This document shows, piece by piece, positions 23,275 to 31,433 of a stretch of 32,497 nt of DNA (position 1 is its first letter; each line of letters begins with the position of its first letter). Both the position numbers and the translations under genes were made by a program. Origin of the DNA: Microthrixaceae bacterium (GTDB taxonomy: Bacteria > Actinomycetota > Acidimicrobiia > Acidimicrobiales > Microtrichaceae); assembly GCA_020027475.1 (NCBI GenBank), contig JAHRAZ010000039.1, positions 1 to 32,497 of the forward strand. The letters run 5' to 3'. The notes under the pieces were generated by a model. The model saw only the letters and a program-made list of their open reading frames with translations, did not search any database and had not been told where the DNA came from.

Positions 23275-26200
23275 ATGCGGGGTATGACCACACGTAGGAG
23301 CATGATCGTTGTCGCGGCAGTGGTGGGGCTCGTGGCCGCTGCATGTACAACCACGCCGAAAACCGATCCTGGACCTCCTCCCGCACCAGTGGGTGCCGAA
23401 GTGGTGGCCGGGTCCGACCACGCATGTGAACTCACAGATGGCCGAGTGTCCTGCTGGGGCAAGAACGACTCGGGTCAACTCGGCGACAACAGCACCACGG
23501 CATCGAACATCCCCCGGTCAGTTCCGGGTTTGACCACCGCCACCTCAATCAGCGCAGGCGGTGACACAACCTGCGCCGTCCTCGAAGACGAAACGGTCAA
23601 CTGTTGGGGCTACAACGCGTTTGGCCAGATCGGGGACGGAACCAAGATCGACGCCCTGCTACCCACACAGGCGGCCGGAGTATCCGGAGCAACTGACGTG
23701 GCGGTTGGGATAACACACGCATGCGCCGTCTTGGACGACGGGACCGTGAACTGCTGGGGTTACAACGGATTCGGCCAGCTCGGCGACGGTACAAAGATCG
23801 ATCGAACCGTCCCCGGTCCCGCTTCACTCATCACCGATGCCGTGGGAGTGGTTACGGGCGTACTTCACACCTGTGCTCAATTGACGGGCGGCACCGTGTC
23901 CTGTTTCGGCCGCAACACGCTCGGAACTCTGGGCGACGGAACCAACACCGACTCGTCACTGGCAGTACCGGTCGTTGGCATCACCGGAGTCACCAGTCTC
24001 ACCTCCGCACCAAATCACACCTGCGCCCTACTGGACACCAAGGCGGTCAACTGCTGGGGCGACAACGCTGCCGGACAGTTGGGCAACGGCACGACCACCG
24101 CCTCCAACGTTCCAGTTCCGGTGAGCGGTCTCATCACAGCGAACTCCGTTGCAGCTGGAGGGAGCCACACGTGCGCAACCCTCGACGCTCGGATCCTCAA
24201 GTGCTGGGGCGACAACGCTGACGGACAGTTGGGTGACGGCACCACGAGCCCGAGCACGGTTCCCAAGACAGTGAGCGGCATCACGAATGCCGTTGATGTT
24301 GCGGCGGGAGTGGGCCACGGCTGTGCCCTGCTCGCGACCGGATTCGGATCCAGTTCCGTGAAGTGCTGGGGCGACAACACATCGGGCCAGCTTGGCAACG
24401 GCACCAACACAGCTTCTCTGGTACCCGTGGTGGTCGGCGGCGGACACCTGACCAGCGCGATCGCTTCGGCCGGCGCCTACTCCTGCTCCGTGCAGGGAGA
24501 CGGTTCCATCCAGTGTTGGGGCGACAATTCTGCCGCGCAGTTGGGCAACGGCACTGTCAATGATGCCTCGTTGCCCGTAAACGTGAGGGACATCACGGGC
24601 GCAACATCGGTTGCTGCGGGAGAAACCCACGCTTGTGCGGTCCTTGAAGACAAAACGGTTGCTTGCTGGGGAATCGGCCAATCCGGAGAACTCGGGTTCG
24701 GAGGAACAACGAACTCCAGGATTCCAATTGGGGTAGCTGGGGTGACCAACGCCCTCGACGTGTCGGCCGGTCTGACCCACAGCTGCGCACTCATCGAGGG
24801 CGGTTCGGTTCTCTGCTGGGGTGACAACACCCTCGGACAACTCGGCGACGGCACGAACACGGCCTCACCGACGGCAGTAGCTGTCACCGCGGTCGCCAAC
24901 GCCACCGAGATCAGTTCCGGTGACAACCACACCTGCACCGCAAACACCGACAACACCGTGAGCTGTTGGGGCGACAACGCCCTCGGACAACTCGGCGACG
25001 GCACAAACACCGCAGCGAACACGCCGGTGACATCCACCGGCGTGAGCACGGCACGCACTGTTGCAACCGGCACCAACCACACCTGCACCGCCAACACCGA
25101 CAACACCGTGAGCTGCTGGGGAGCCAACGCTGCCGGACAGCTCGGTGATGGAACCATCATCGACTCCAACCTCGCCGTGACCGTAACTGGCATCACCACT
25201 GCCACCAGCGTGGCCGGCTCCGCCGCACACAGTTGCGCAGTACTCAATGACGGCACGGCAAGCTGTTGGGGCGCCAACACTGCCGGTCAGTTGGGTGACG
25301 GCACCACCACCGACTCCCCGACCCCGGTACCCGTCACTGGTCTTGTGAACGCCTCGGCACCCGCTGTCGGTGATGCACATAGCTGTGCCGTCCTGACAGA
25401 CAACTCAACCGAATGCTGGGGAGCCAACCCTGTCGGGCAGTTGGGCAACGGCACCACTACCGACTCGGCCACTCCGGTTCTGGTCGGCGGCATCCAGGTG
25501 GAAGCCGTCGAAATCTCCTCAGGCGCCTACCACACGTGCGCCAGGGCCGACGATGACTCTGTTCGTTGCTGGGGCGACAACAACTACGGCCAGCTTGGCT
25601 TTGGCACCAACAACGACGCAGTCCGTCCGGTGAAGGTGAAGAACATCACAACCGCAACCCAGGTCGCCACCGGCTGGTCGCACTCCTGTGCGCTTCTGGC
25701 TGACAATACGATCAACTGCTGGGGTCGCAACACTGCCGGCCAGTTGGGTGACGGCACCAAGCTTGACTCCAATCTGCCACTCGCGGTTGCGGGGATCTCC
25801 ACGGCCACAGCGGTGGCTGGCGGCCGCCATCACACCTGTGCAGTTCTCTCCGACAACACCGTCTCCTGCTGGGGCGACAACGGAGTCGGTCAGCTCGGCG
25901 ATGGCACCACAACCGATTCCCTGACGCCTGTGACAGTCCCCGGAATCACCACTGCCGTCGGGATCACCACCGGGGGTTCACACAGTTGCGCGCTTCTCAG
26001 CGACAACACCGTCAACTGCTGGGGTGCCAATGCCTCAGGTCAGCTCGGTGATGGCACCACGACCAACTCGGCCAGCCCGGTGGTTGTTGGCTCCCTCACC
26101 GGAGTCACGGAGTTGTCGGGTGGCTGGAACCACACATGCGCCACGCTCGACACGCTCGCTGTCAACTGCTGGGGATCAAATAGCCACGGCCAGCTCGGTG

Positions 26201-26547
26201 ATGGCGGTGTGATCAACTCATCGATCCCGGTTGCTGTGTCGGGTCTGGTGGACGCCGCAGATGTATCGGCCGGCGGCAATCAATCCTGTGCTACCCGTTC
26301 CAACGGCTTCGCCGTGTGTTGGGGACGCAATAGCTGGGGCCAGCTCGGAAACGGCACCGTTACCGACTCAGTGGTTCCCACCGCGGTGGCCTCGGTGGTG
26401 ACCGGCTCACAGGTCAGCGCCGGCCTGCATCACTCCTGCGCCATCACCGCTTCCGGTGCCACCTGCTGGGGCTGGAACAACTATGGCCAACTCGGCAACG
26501 GCTCCCTCTTCGACTCCACCTTGCCAGTGGAAGTGGCGACCTTCTGA
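23275..26547 (+). CDS. Giant RCC1-repeat lipoprotein with 21 repeats (3 x 7 propeller blades)
   Basis: A 1,090-residue exported protein. The signal is basic RRS, a hydrophobic core (MIVVAAVVGLVA) and the lipobox AAAC, then a Pro-rich linker. I count 21 repeats from about residue 45 to the end, each near 50 residues, of the form HxCAxL...CWGxNxxGQLGDGT. Twenty-one is three seven-bladed RCC1 propellers. Repeats 7 and 14 differ from the rest near their ends (VVVGGGHLTSA and VLVGGIQVEAV), and repeats 8 and 15 begin with GAY, which marks likely propeller boundaries. Every repeat keeps two cysteines. Repeat 21 lacks its final strand, which the N-terminal GAEVVAG could supply. The start at 23275 has AGGGGG eight bases upstream; the frame also has GTG 23254. 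There is no C-terminal domain, unlike the gene at 7047. Function unknown. Confidence 0.88.
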   Translation: MRGMTTRRSMIVVAAVVGLVAAACTTTPKTDPGPPPAPVGAEVVAGSDHACELTDGRVSCWGKNDSGQLGDNSTTASNIPRSVPGLTTATSISAGGDTTCAVLEDETVNCWGYNAFGQIGDGTKIDALLPTQAAGVSGATDVAVGITHACAVLDDGTVNCWGYNGFGQLGDGTKIDRTVPGPASLITDAVGVVTGVLHTCAQLTGGTVSCFGRNTLGTLGDGTNTDSSLAVPVVGITGVTSLTSAPNHTCALLDTKAVNCWGDNAAGQLGNGTTTASNVPVPVSGLITANSVAAGGSHTCATLDARILKCWGDNADGQLGDGTTSPSTVPKTVSGITNAVDVAAGVGHGCALLATGFGSSSVKCWGDNTSGQLGNGTNTASLVPVVVGGGHLTSAIASAGAYSCSVQGDGSIQCWGDNSAAQLGNGTVNDASLPVNVRDITGATSVAAGETHACAVLEDKTVACWGIGQSGELGFGGTTNSRIPIGVAGVTNALDVSAGLTHSCALIEGGSVLCWGDNTLGQLGDGTNTASPTAVAVTAVANATEISSGDNHTCTANTDNTVSCWGDNALGQLGDGTNTAANTPVTSTGVSTARTVATGTNHTCTANTDNTVSCWGANAAGQLGDGTIIDSNLAVTVTGITTATSVAGSAAHSCAVLNDGTASCWGANTAGQLGDGTTTDSPTPVPVTGLVNASAPAVGDAHSCAVLTDNSTECWGANPVGQLGNGTTTDSATPVLVGGIQVEAVEISSGAYHTCARADDDSVRCWGDNNYGQLGFGTNNDAVRPVKVKNITTATQVATGWSHSCALLADNTINCWGRNTAGQLGDGTKLDSNLPLAVAGISTATAVAGGRHHTCAVLSDNTVSCWGDNGVGQLGDGTTTDSLTPVTVPGITTAVGITTGGSHSCALLSDNTVNCWGANASGQLGDGTTTNSASPVVVGSLTGVTELSGGWNHTCATLDTLAVNCWGSNSHGQLGDGGVINSSIPVAVSGLVDAADVSAGGNQSCATRSNGFAVCWGRNSWGQLGNGTVTDSVVPTAVASVVTGSQVSAGLHHSCAITASGATCWGWNNYGQLGNGSLFDSTLPVEVATF

Positions 26548-26593
26548 GCGGAGGCACTCCACCCTCAGGTTCCAGCCACATGCTCAAGGCGAC

Positions 26594-27895
26594 TCAGGGA
26601 TTCAGGGGACCGAGGACCCTGTTGGCGTAAGAGTTCTGGAAGATCCCGGTGGGATCCAGGCGCCTCCGCACGGATTGGAATGCCTCCCACTCGGGATAGG
26701 CGCTCGCCAGGTCCACATACGTTCGGTAATGGAGTTTCCCCCAATGGGGACGACCACCGTGAGCCTTCATGATGGCCTCGACCGCGTGGAAGTAACGCTC
26801 ATGTGGTGTCCCCTTGAAGACGTGTACGGCTATGTAGCCGGTGCTTCGGCCGAACGCGGTTGACAGGGGAATGTCATCGCCACTCACGGCTCGCACCTCG
26901 ATGGGAAACATGGTGGGTGTCCCCGTGCGGTCTATCCACCCTTTCACCTCAAGCAGTGCCTGCATGGTTGATTCCAGCGGTATCGCATACTCCATCTCGA
27001 GAAATCGGACACTTCGTGGTGTGGCGAAGACCCGATACGAACGGTCGTTGTACTCCACACGGCCGGACGACGGCACGAACCGCGCCATCTGAGGCACGAG
27101 TTTGGGCTGAGCAGCCGCCACCCGATTGACAGCTCCGAACAAGCGGTTGGCCAGGAATGCCTCCTGGAGCCATTCCTGGAATCCCGACCGTGGTTCCGGA
27201 TCATCGTGATTGCGTTGATTGGACTTGGTCATCGTCCAAGCGGTGTGGGGGACGTAGAAGAACTCGTAGTGGTCATTGGATGCCACCAGATCGTCGAAGC
27301 CCTCCATCACCTCCTCCAGGCGCCGGGATTCCTCGACTGCCCGCAGGTTGAACGCAGGAATCACGCGCATGGTGATGGTCGAGATCAAACCCAGTGCACC
27401 AACACCAACTCGAGCGGCACTCCAGACATCCGTATCGTGCTCTGCGTCACAGTCAACTATTGAGCCGTCGCCGGTGATGACCCGCATGCCCAGGATCCCC
27501 GAGGAAACATTGCGGAACCGGAGGCCCGTACCGTGAGTGGCAGTGGAACTCGCCCCGGCCAGGCTCTGAACATCAATGTCACCGAGATTCTCGAAGGCGA
27601 GTCCCCGACTCCACAGAAATTCGGAGATGTCATGAAGCCGGGCACCAGCCTGCACCGTGACAGTCAACTGTTGCGGATCAACCGAGAGAATTCGGTCGTA
27701 GTTCTCGAGCGACAGCAGCACCGCATCACTGAGTGCCGCGTCGGTGAAGGAATGGCCCGCACCCACGGCGCTCACTGTCTGCCCACGCTCGGCAGCCTGT
27801 TTCACCAACCCGACGAGCTCGGATTCAGTGGTTGGTCTTGCCAGCTGCACCCTCGCCCGCTGGTTTCCTGCCCAGTTGCTCCAGATCTCTGTCAC
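26594..27895 (-). CDS. FAD-linked oxidase of the D-arabinono-1,4-lactone oxidase type
   Basis: A 433-residue flavoprotein of the VAO/PCMH fold with the aldonolactone-oxidase C-terminal domain. The FAD domain shows [37 protein letters not shown] and a [20 protein letters not shown] stretch in which the histidine is in the usual place for a covalent flavin. The ALO domain ends with [14 protein letters not shown] and the terminal segment [16 protein letters not shown]. Members oxidise sugar lactones or polyols (alditol oxidase, L-gulonolactone oxidase). The substrate here is not determined. GTG at 27895 with GGGGAG just upstream is preferred; an open frame extends to 27973 but adds non-conserved residues. 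It faces the RCC1 gene tail to tail. Confidence 0.87.
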   Translation of the reverse strand: MTEIWSNWAGNQRARVQLARPTTESELVGLVKQAAERGQTVSAVGAGHSFTDAALSDAVLLSLENYDRILSVDPQQLTVTVQAGARLHDISEFLWSRGLAFENLGDIDVQSLAGASSTATHGTGLRFRNVSSGILGMRVITGDGSIVDCDAEHDTDVWSAARVGVGALGLISTITMRVIPAFNLRAVEESRRLEEVMEGFDDLVASNDHYEFFYVPHTAWTMTKSNQRNHDDPEPRSGFQEWLQEAFLANRLFGAVNRVAAAQPKLVPQMARFVPSSGRVEYNDRSYRVFATPRSVRFLEMEYAIPLESTMQALLEVKGWIDRTGTPTMFPIEVRAVSGDDIPLSTAFGRSTGYIAVHVFKGTPHERYFHAVEAIMKAHGGRPHWGKLHYRTYVDLASAYPEWEAFQSVRRRLDPTGIFQNSYANRVLGPLNP

Positions 27896-28016
27896 ATCAC
27901 TCCCCGAATTGGGTCTCCATTGTGCCTCACGCCACCCGACCCCACAGAGTTCTGCGGGCCGGCGAGGTTCCATGGCAAATGTCCGCAGAGGGAGGACGAG
28001 CGTGCATGAAATACAG

Positions 28017-28045
28017 AACGGCCCCCTGACATCCAGGGAGCCGTT
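28017..28045 (-). terminator. Hairpin after etfA
   Basis: AACGGCCCCCTG (28017-28028) pairs with CAGGGAGCCGTT (28034-28045) with one mismatch and a 5-base loop. It lies 34 bases after the etfA stop on the minus strand, so it most likely ends the etfBA transcript; on that strand a short U-containing tail follows. Confidence 0.65.
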
Positions 28046-28078
28046 CAGAAGTGCCTGCGGAAGAAACCGCTTCGAGTG

Positions 28079-29044
28079 TCAGCGGTTCTTGATCGCCTCG
28101 ATCAGAGCCGGGATCACCTTGTGGACGTCACCAATGATTCCCAAGTCGGCCACCGAGAAGATCGGAGCTTCGGGATCCTTGTTGATCGCCACGATGTTCT
28201 TGGAACCCTTCATGCCCACGAGGTGCTGGGTGGCACCGGAAATGCCGGCAGCGATGTAGACCGTCGGCTTCACAACCTTGCCGGTCTGACCGACCTGGTA
28301 GGAGTATGGCACCCAGCCGGCGTCAACGATCGCGCGGGACGCGCCCGGTGCGCCGCCAACGAGCCTGGCGAGTTCTTCGATCATCTCGAACTTGGCTTCC
28401 TCGCCCAGTCCACGACCGCCAGAAACAACCACCGCGGCGTCATCCAGGGATGGGCCGGACTGCTCCTCGACGAAGCGGTTGGTCACCACGGCTGTGCCGG
28501 TGTTGCCCAAGTCGCCCGCAGCGAGTTCCTCGGTGTCCGCTGCTGCTCCCGATGGATCCTCCGCGGCGGCGAAGGACTTCGGGCGAACCAGGAAGATGTC
28601 GACCTTGTCGCTGGTGAACTTGGTGATTACGTCCTGGGTTCCACCGAACACCGGCTCGACACCGGCAAGGGCGCCGTCGCTCTCCACCAGGTCCACCACA
28701 TTGGTGATCACGGGAGCGTCCAGCTTCACCGACAGTCGCCCGGCAACATCGCGGCCGGAGTAGCTCGTGGCGATCAGAATCGCGTCGGGACCGGTGCCGG
28801 ACTCCACGGCGTTGGCAATGGCCGAAGACACCGCCGGACCCTGGAGTTTGTCATCGGTTCCGGCCACGGTGAACACCTTGGAGGCGCCATGTGCTCCCAG
28901 TTCGGTTGCCAGATCGGCACCCGCTGCGGTTACACACTCAACCGTGTCGGCCAGCTCGCCGGCTTTGGCCAGCATTTCAAGTGTTGTGGTGGTTGCATTG
29001 CCTTCAGTGGCTTCTGCGAACACCCAGATCTTGGAAATGGTCAT
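28079..29044 (-). CDS. etfA: Electron transfer flavoprotein alpha subunit
   Basis: A 321-residue protein that pairs with EtfB to carry electrons from acyl-CoA dehydrogenases to the respiratory chain. The N-terminal domain (about 1-190) begins [14 protein letters not shown]. The FAD-binding C-terminal domain shows [29 protein letters not shown] and [20 protein letters not shown], then [19 protein letters not shown], the standard signature. AAGGGA lies eight bases before the ATG. It follows etfB by 25 bases. This is the classical two-subunit type, not a bifurcating variant linked to other subunits. Confidence 0.96.
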   Translation of the reverse strand: MTISKIWVFAEATEGNATTTTLEMLAKAGELADTVECVTAAGADLATELGAHGASKVFTVAGTDDKLQGPAVSSAIANAVESGTGPDAILIATSYSGRDVAGRLSVKLDAPVITNVVDLVESDGALAGVEPVFGGTQDVITKFTSDKVDIFLVRPKSFAAAEDPSGAAADTEELAAGDLGNTGTAVVTNRFVEEQSGPSLDDAAVVVSGGRGLGEEAKFEMIEELARLVGGAPGASRAIVDAGWVPYSYQVGQTGKVVKPTVYIAAGISGATQHLVGMKGSKNIVAINKDPEAPIFSVADLGIIGDVHKVIPALIEAIKNR

Positions 29045-29069
29045 GAATTGATCCCTTCTCGGTGTCTGC

Positions 29070-29858
29070 TCAGATGACTTTCAAGTCGGCCAGGAAGTCG
29101 ACTATCTGGGCATAACCTTCGCCCTCGTCCTCGATGATTGTTCCGGCCTCACGAGTTTCCGCCGTGGCGATCTCAACGATCTCCTGGCGGGCGCCCGCCC
29201 ATCCGACGGCATCTGCGTCCAGGCCGAGGTCCGCAACCGTGACCTCGTCAACCGGCTTCGACTTGGCGGCCATGATGCCCTTGAAAGAGGGGTACCGAGG
29301 CTCAACAACGCCGGCGGTAACCGAGATCACTGCTGGGGTGGGAGCTTCGACATCGTCGTATCCGGCCTCGGTCTGACGCTTCACCTTGATAGTGTTGCCG
29401 TCGACTTCGATCGACTTGGCGAAGGTGATGGAAGGCAGTCCGAGAAGCTCGGCCACCTGCTCCGGCACAGTCCCGGTGTAGCCGTCGGAGGACTCGGTGG
29501 CCGTGATGACCAGATCTGCGTCTCCGGCACGTTCGATCGCCTTGGCAAGCACCTTTGCGGTGCCCAATGCGTCGGAACCGACAAGAGCCTCATCACTCAC
29601 CAGAACGGCTTTGGCAGCACCCATCGCGAGGGCGGTGCGTATGCCGCCGACCTCATCGTCGGGAGCCATCGACACGAGGGTCACCTCGCCGCCTCCGGCT
29701 GCGTCCACAAGCTGAAGTGCCATCTCGACGCCGTATGAGTCAGCCTCATCCAGAATCAGTTTCACATCCCGCTTGAGGGTTTTTGTGTTGGGATCCAGCT
29801 CACCCGGGTCTGCCGGGTCAGGGATCTGCTTCACGCACACCACGATGTTCATGGCCAT
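29070..29858 (-). CDS. etfB: Electron transfer flavoprotein beta subunit
   Basis: A 262-residue EtfB/FixA protein that forms the heterodimer with EtfA and holds the AMP-binding site. The start MAMNIVVCVKQIPDPADPGEL is typical. VITATESSDGYTGTVPEQVA and LLGLPSITFAKSIEVDG follow, then QTEAGYDDVEAPTPAVISVT and EPRYPSFKGIMAAKSKP, all family landmarks. Length fits. The second methionine could also be the start. It is the first gene of the etfBA unit. The acyl-CoA dehydrogenase at 15025 is a likely partner in the cell, though not in the same operon. Confidence 0.96.
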   Translation of the reverse strand: MAMNIVVCVKQIPDPADPGELDPNTKTLKRDVKLILDEADSYGVEMALQLVDAAGGGEVTLVSMAPDDEVGGIRTALAMGAAKAVLVSDEALVGSDALGTAKVLAKAIERAGDADLVITATESSDGYTGTVPEQVAELLGLPSITFAKSIEVDGNTIKVKRQTEAGYDDVEAPTPAVISVTAGVVEPRYPSFKGIMAAKSKPVDEVTVADLGLDADAVGWAGARQEIVEIATAETREAGTIIEDEGEGYAQIVDFLADLKVI

Positions 29859-29953
29859 GATTCTGACAAAACTTGCTGCCCGGTGACAAACTCAGATCGG
29901 TTGACCCAGGCAAGACAACATGGGCCGGTCTTCATCAATCCCTGGACCGGTTG

Positions 29954-30718
29954 CTACTCCCAGGTTGTGGAGATTGCGTCACGAGCGACAGCCGGAACGT
30001 TGGTGACAACGCCGTCTACGCACATCTCGGCAAGTTCACGAAGTCGTTGCGGATCATCCACGGTCCAGACATTCACCGACAACCCCACGCCCGCACAACG
30101 CTTCATGAATTCCGGCGTGACAACTCGCTCCACCGGGTTGACCGCGGTATGACCCTGCTCGCAAACCTGAAGCAACTCGGCATCGGAAAGGTCATCCAGC
30201 AACAGCAGCGAGGTCGCCGGACCGCCCAACTCGCGCACTAGATCAACGATCTCGCGGTCGAAACTGGAGATCAGAATTCGCACTACGTCACTCGAGCTCG
30301 CACCAACCGAGCTCGAACTGATGCTCCGAGAGACTTCATCAATCGCGGCCAAACTTCTTTCCACGATTGCGTTGCGGTAGTGATCGTGGTTGTCATCCAG
30401 GTCCTCGCTCGGTCCCTTGATCTCGACGTTTATTCCCATCGGATGTTCTGGGTAGGTTGCGCAAATGTGGATCGCCTCCGCTAACAGAAGCGATTCCACC
30501 GGACGTTCCGACGATGGAGTGTCCCATACCATTCGCAAATCGTGATACCACGGATCGTGGTTTACGATAAGGGCTCCGTCGGAAGCCAGTCGGACATCCA
30601 ATTCGACCCAGTCGGAACCCTGTATTCCTGCCCCGACAAAGGCATCTCGGGTGTTTTCAGGGTAATCTGCCGAAGCTCCCCTGTGAGCGATTATGAGTGG
30701 ATGTACACAATTTGACAT
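29954..30718 (-). CDS. Glycerophosphodiester phosphodiesterase
   Basis: A 254-residue GDPD-family TIM barrel that cleaves glycerophosphodiesters to glycerol-3-phosphate and an alcohol. The catalytic order is HRG (12-14), ENT (21-23), VELDVRLASDG with Glu39 and Asp41 as metal ligands, then HDP (54-56), the general acid/base histidine. The C-terminal barrel strands show VNVWTVDDPQRLRELAEMCV and DGVVTNVP, matching the family end. No signal peptide is seen, so it is probably cytoplasmic. It diverges from whiB across 187 bases. Assignment to family is secure; the substrate is open. Confidence 0.92.
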   Translation of the reverse strand: MSNCVHPLIIAHRGASADYPENTRDAFVGAGIQGSDWVELDVRLASDGALIVNHDPWYHDLRMVWDTPSSERPVESLLLAEAIHICATYPEHPMGINVEIKGPSEDLDDNHDHYRNAIVERSLAAIDEVSRSISSSSVGASSSDVVRILISSFDREIVDLVRELGGPATSLLLLDDLSDAELLQVCEQGHTAVNPVERVVTPEFMKRCAGVGLSVNVWTVDDPQRLRELAEMCVDGVVTNVPAVARDAISTTWE

Positions 30719-30905
30719 CTTTTCGCAAACTATCCCTTTACACGGTGAGTGGTCACAGGTACCTTTTGCTTGTTCACGAATTCACAAGTTCCCAGCAGCC
30801 GCGGGAAACCTGCCGGATTCGGTACATCTTTAGCAGACACCGACACATACTGCCCTCCGCGCAGAGCGCGTGTGTCGGCTACAACAACAAACCATCGGAG
30901 AAATC
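30719..30905. promoter_or_regulatory. Divergent intergenic region with whiB leader hairpin
   Basis: This 187-base gap must hold the promoters of the phosphodiesterase gene and whiB. In the whiB leader, CCGACACA (30840-30847) pairs with TGTGTCGG (30871-30878), and inside it CGCGC (30858-30862) pairs with GCGCG (30866-30870) around AGA, leaving a 10-base bulge. This bulged stem ends about 18 bases before the whiB ribosome site GGAG (30897-30900). No -10/-35 pair is convincing by eye. Confidence 0.5.
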
Positions 30906-31205
30906 GTGGCCCTGACATCAAGCCGCAGCCTTGACATAGCAAGCGACGACTGGCGTGCACAATCCGCCTGTCGTGACACTGACCCTGCACTCTTCTTCCC
31001 CGTGGGCACCACGGGGCCGGCTCTGGAGCAGATCGCTGCCGCCAAGGCCGTTTGCGAAACGTGCGAGGTCAAGGACCCCTGCCTGGAATTCGCCGTCGGA
31101 ACAAACCAGGACTCTGGTGTCTGGGGCGGAAGTTCCGAAGAAGAGCGTCGTCAGATCCGCCGGGCACTCGCCGCCCGCGCCCGTCGCGCCGCCGCTGCTT
31201 CTTGA
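30906..31205 (+). CDS. whiB1: WhiB-family iron-sulfur transcription factor, WhiB1 type
   Basis: A 99-residue regulator. Four cysteines, Cys22, Cys50, Cys53 and Cys59 (SAC, VCETC, DPC), bind a [4Fe-4S] cluster that reacts with nitric oxide and contacts sigma factor. The segment FFPVGTTGPALEQIAAAK and the turn QDSGVWGGSSEEERR followed by a basic tail closely match WhiB1 rather than other Wbl groups. GTG 30906 is chosen because GGAG lies five bases upstream; the open frame continues upstream without a site. It converges with the PdtaS-like gene, the same arrangement as whiB1 (Rv3219) and pdtaS (Rv3220c) in Mycobacterium. In mycobacteria WhiB1 is essential. Confidence 0.94.
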   Translation: MALTSSRSLDIASDDWRAQSACRDTDPALFFPVGTTGPALEQIAAAKAVCETCEVKDPCLEFAVGTNQDSGVWGGSSEEERRQIRRALAARARRAAAAS

Positions 31206-31210
31206 TCCAC

Positions 31211-31234
31211 AGCGGTTCGATCACCCGAACCGCT
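31211..31234 (+). terminator. First hairpin after whiB1
   Basis: AGCGGTTCG (31211-31219) pairs perfectly with CGAACCGCT (31226-31234) around a 6-base loop, starting five bases after the whiB1 stop. There is no T run, so it may protect the mRNA end or act with the next hairpin. Confidence 0.5.
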
Positions 31235-31255
31235 CTCAGTCGATCCGCAAGTGAT

Positions 31256-31289
31256 GAAATGGCTCCTCCGGGAGCCGTTTCGCATTTTT
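31256..31289 (+). terminator. Intrinsic terminator of whiB1
   Basis: GAAATGGCTCC (31256-31266) pairs with GGAGCCGTTTC (31271-31281) with one G-T pair and a 4-base loop, followed by five Ts at 31285-31289. This is the clearest factor-independent terminator in the window, placed 50 bases after whiB1. Confidence 0.85.
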
Positions 31290-31433
31290 CCGCCTTTCGG
31301 CCGCTCCTTTGATCCGCGGACCCGGCCGCTCATGGCCGGCGACTGTCCCGGGGCGGCACGGTTCTGTACCTTTGCGATCGAATCGGCGCCGCTGCCAGGA
31401 ACCTGCTCCCCGCCGAGCGTGCGAAATGAAGCG

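Noticed and set aside
24028..25280. Long minus-strand frames across the RCC1 gene
   Set aside because: They repeat with the 150-base period of the RCC1 gene and only mirror its codons.
23275..26547. 150-base periodicity considered as a CRISPR or noncoding satellite
   Set aside because: The repeats are coding, in frame, degenerate and match the RCC1 protein repeat; no spacer-repeat alternation exists.
28076..29077. Open frame of 333 residues opposite etfA
   Set aside because: Complete overlap with etfA, which has all family motifs; His/Gly-rich translation typical of a shadow.
30712..30740. TTGACA at 30712 as a whiB1 promoter
   Set aside because: It overlaps the phosphodiesterase start codon and no acceptable -10 lies 16-18 bases downstream.
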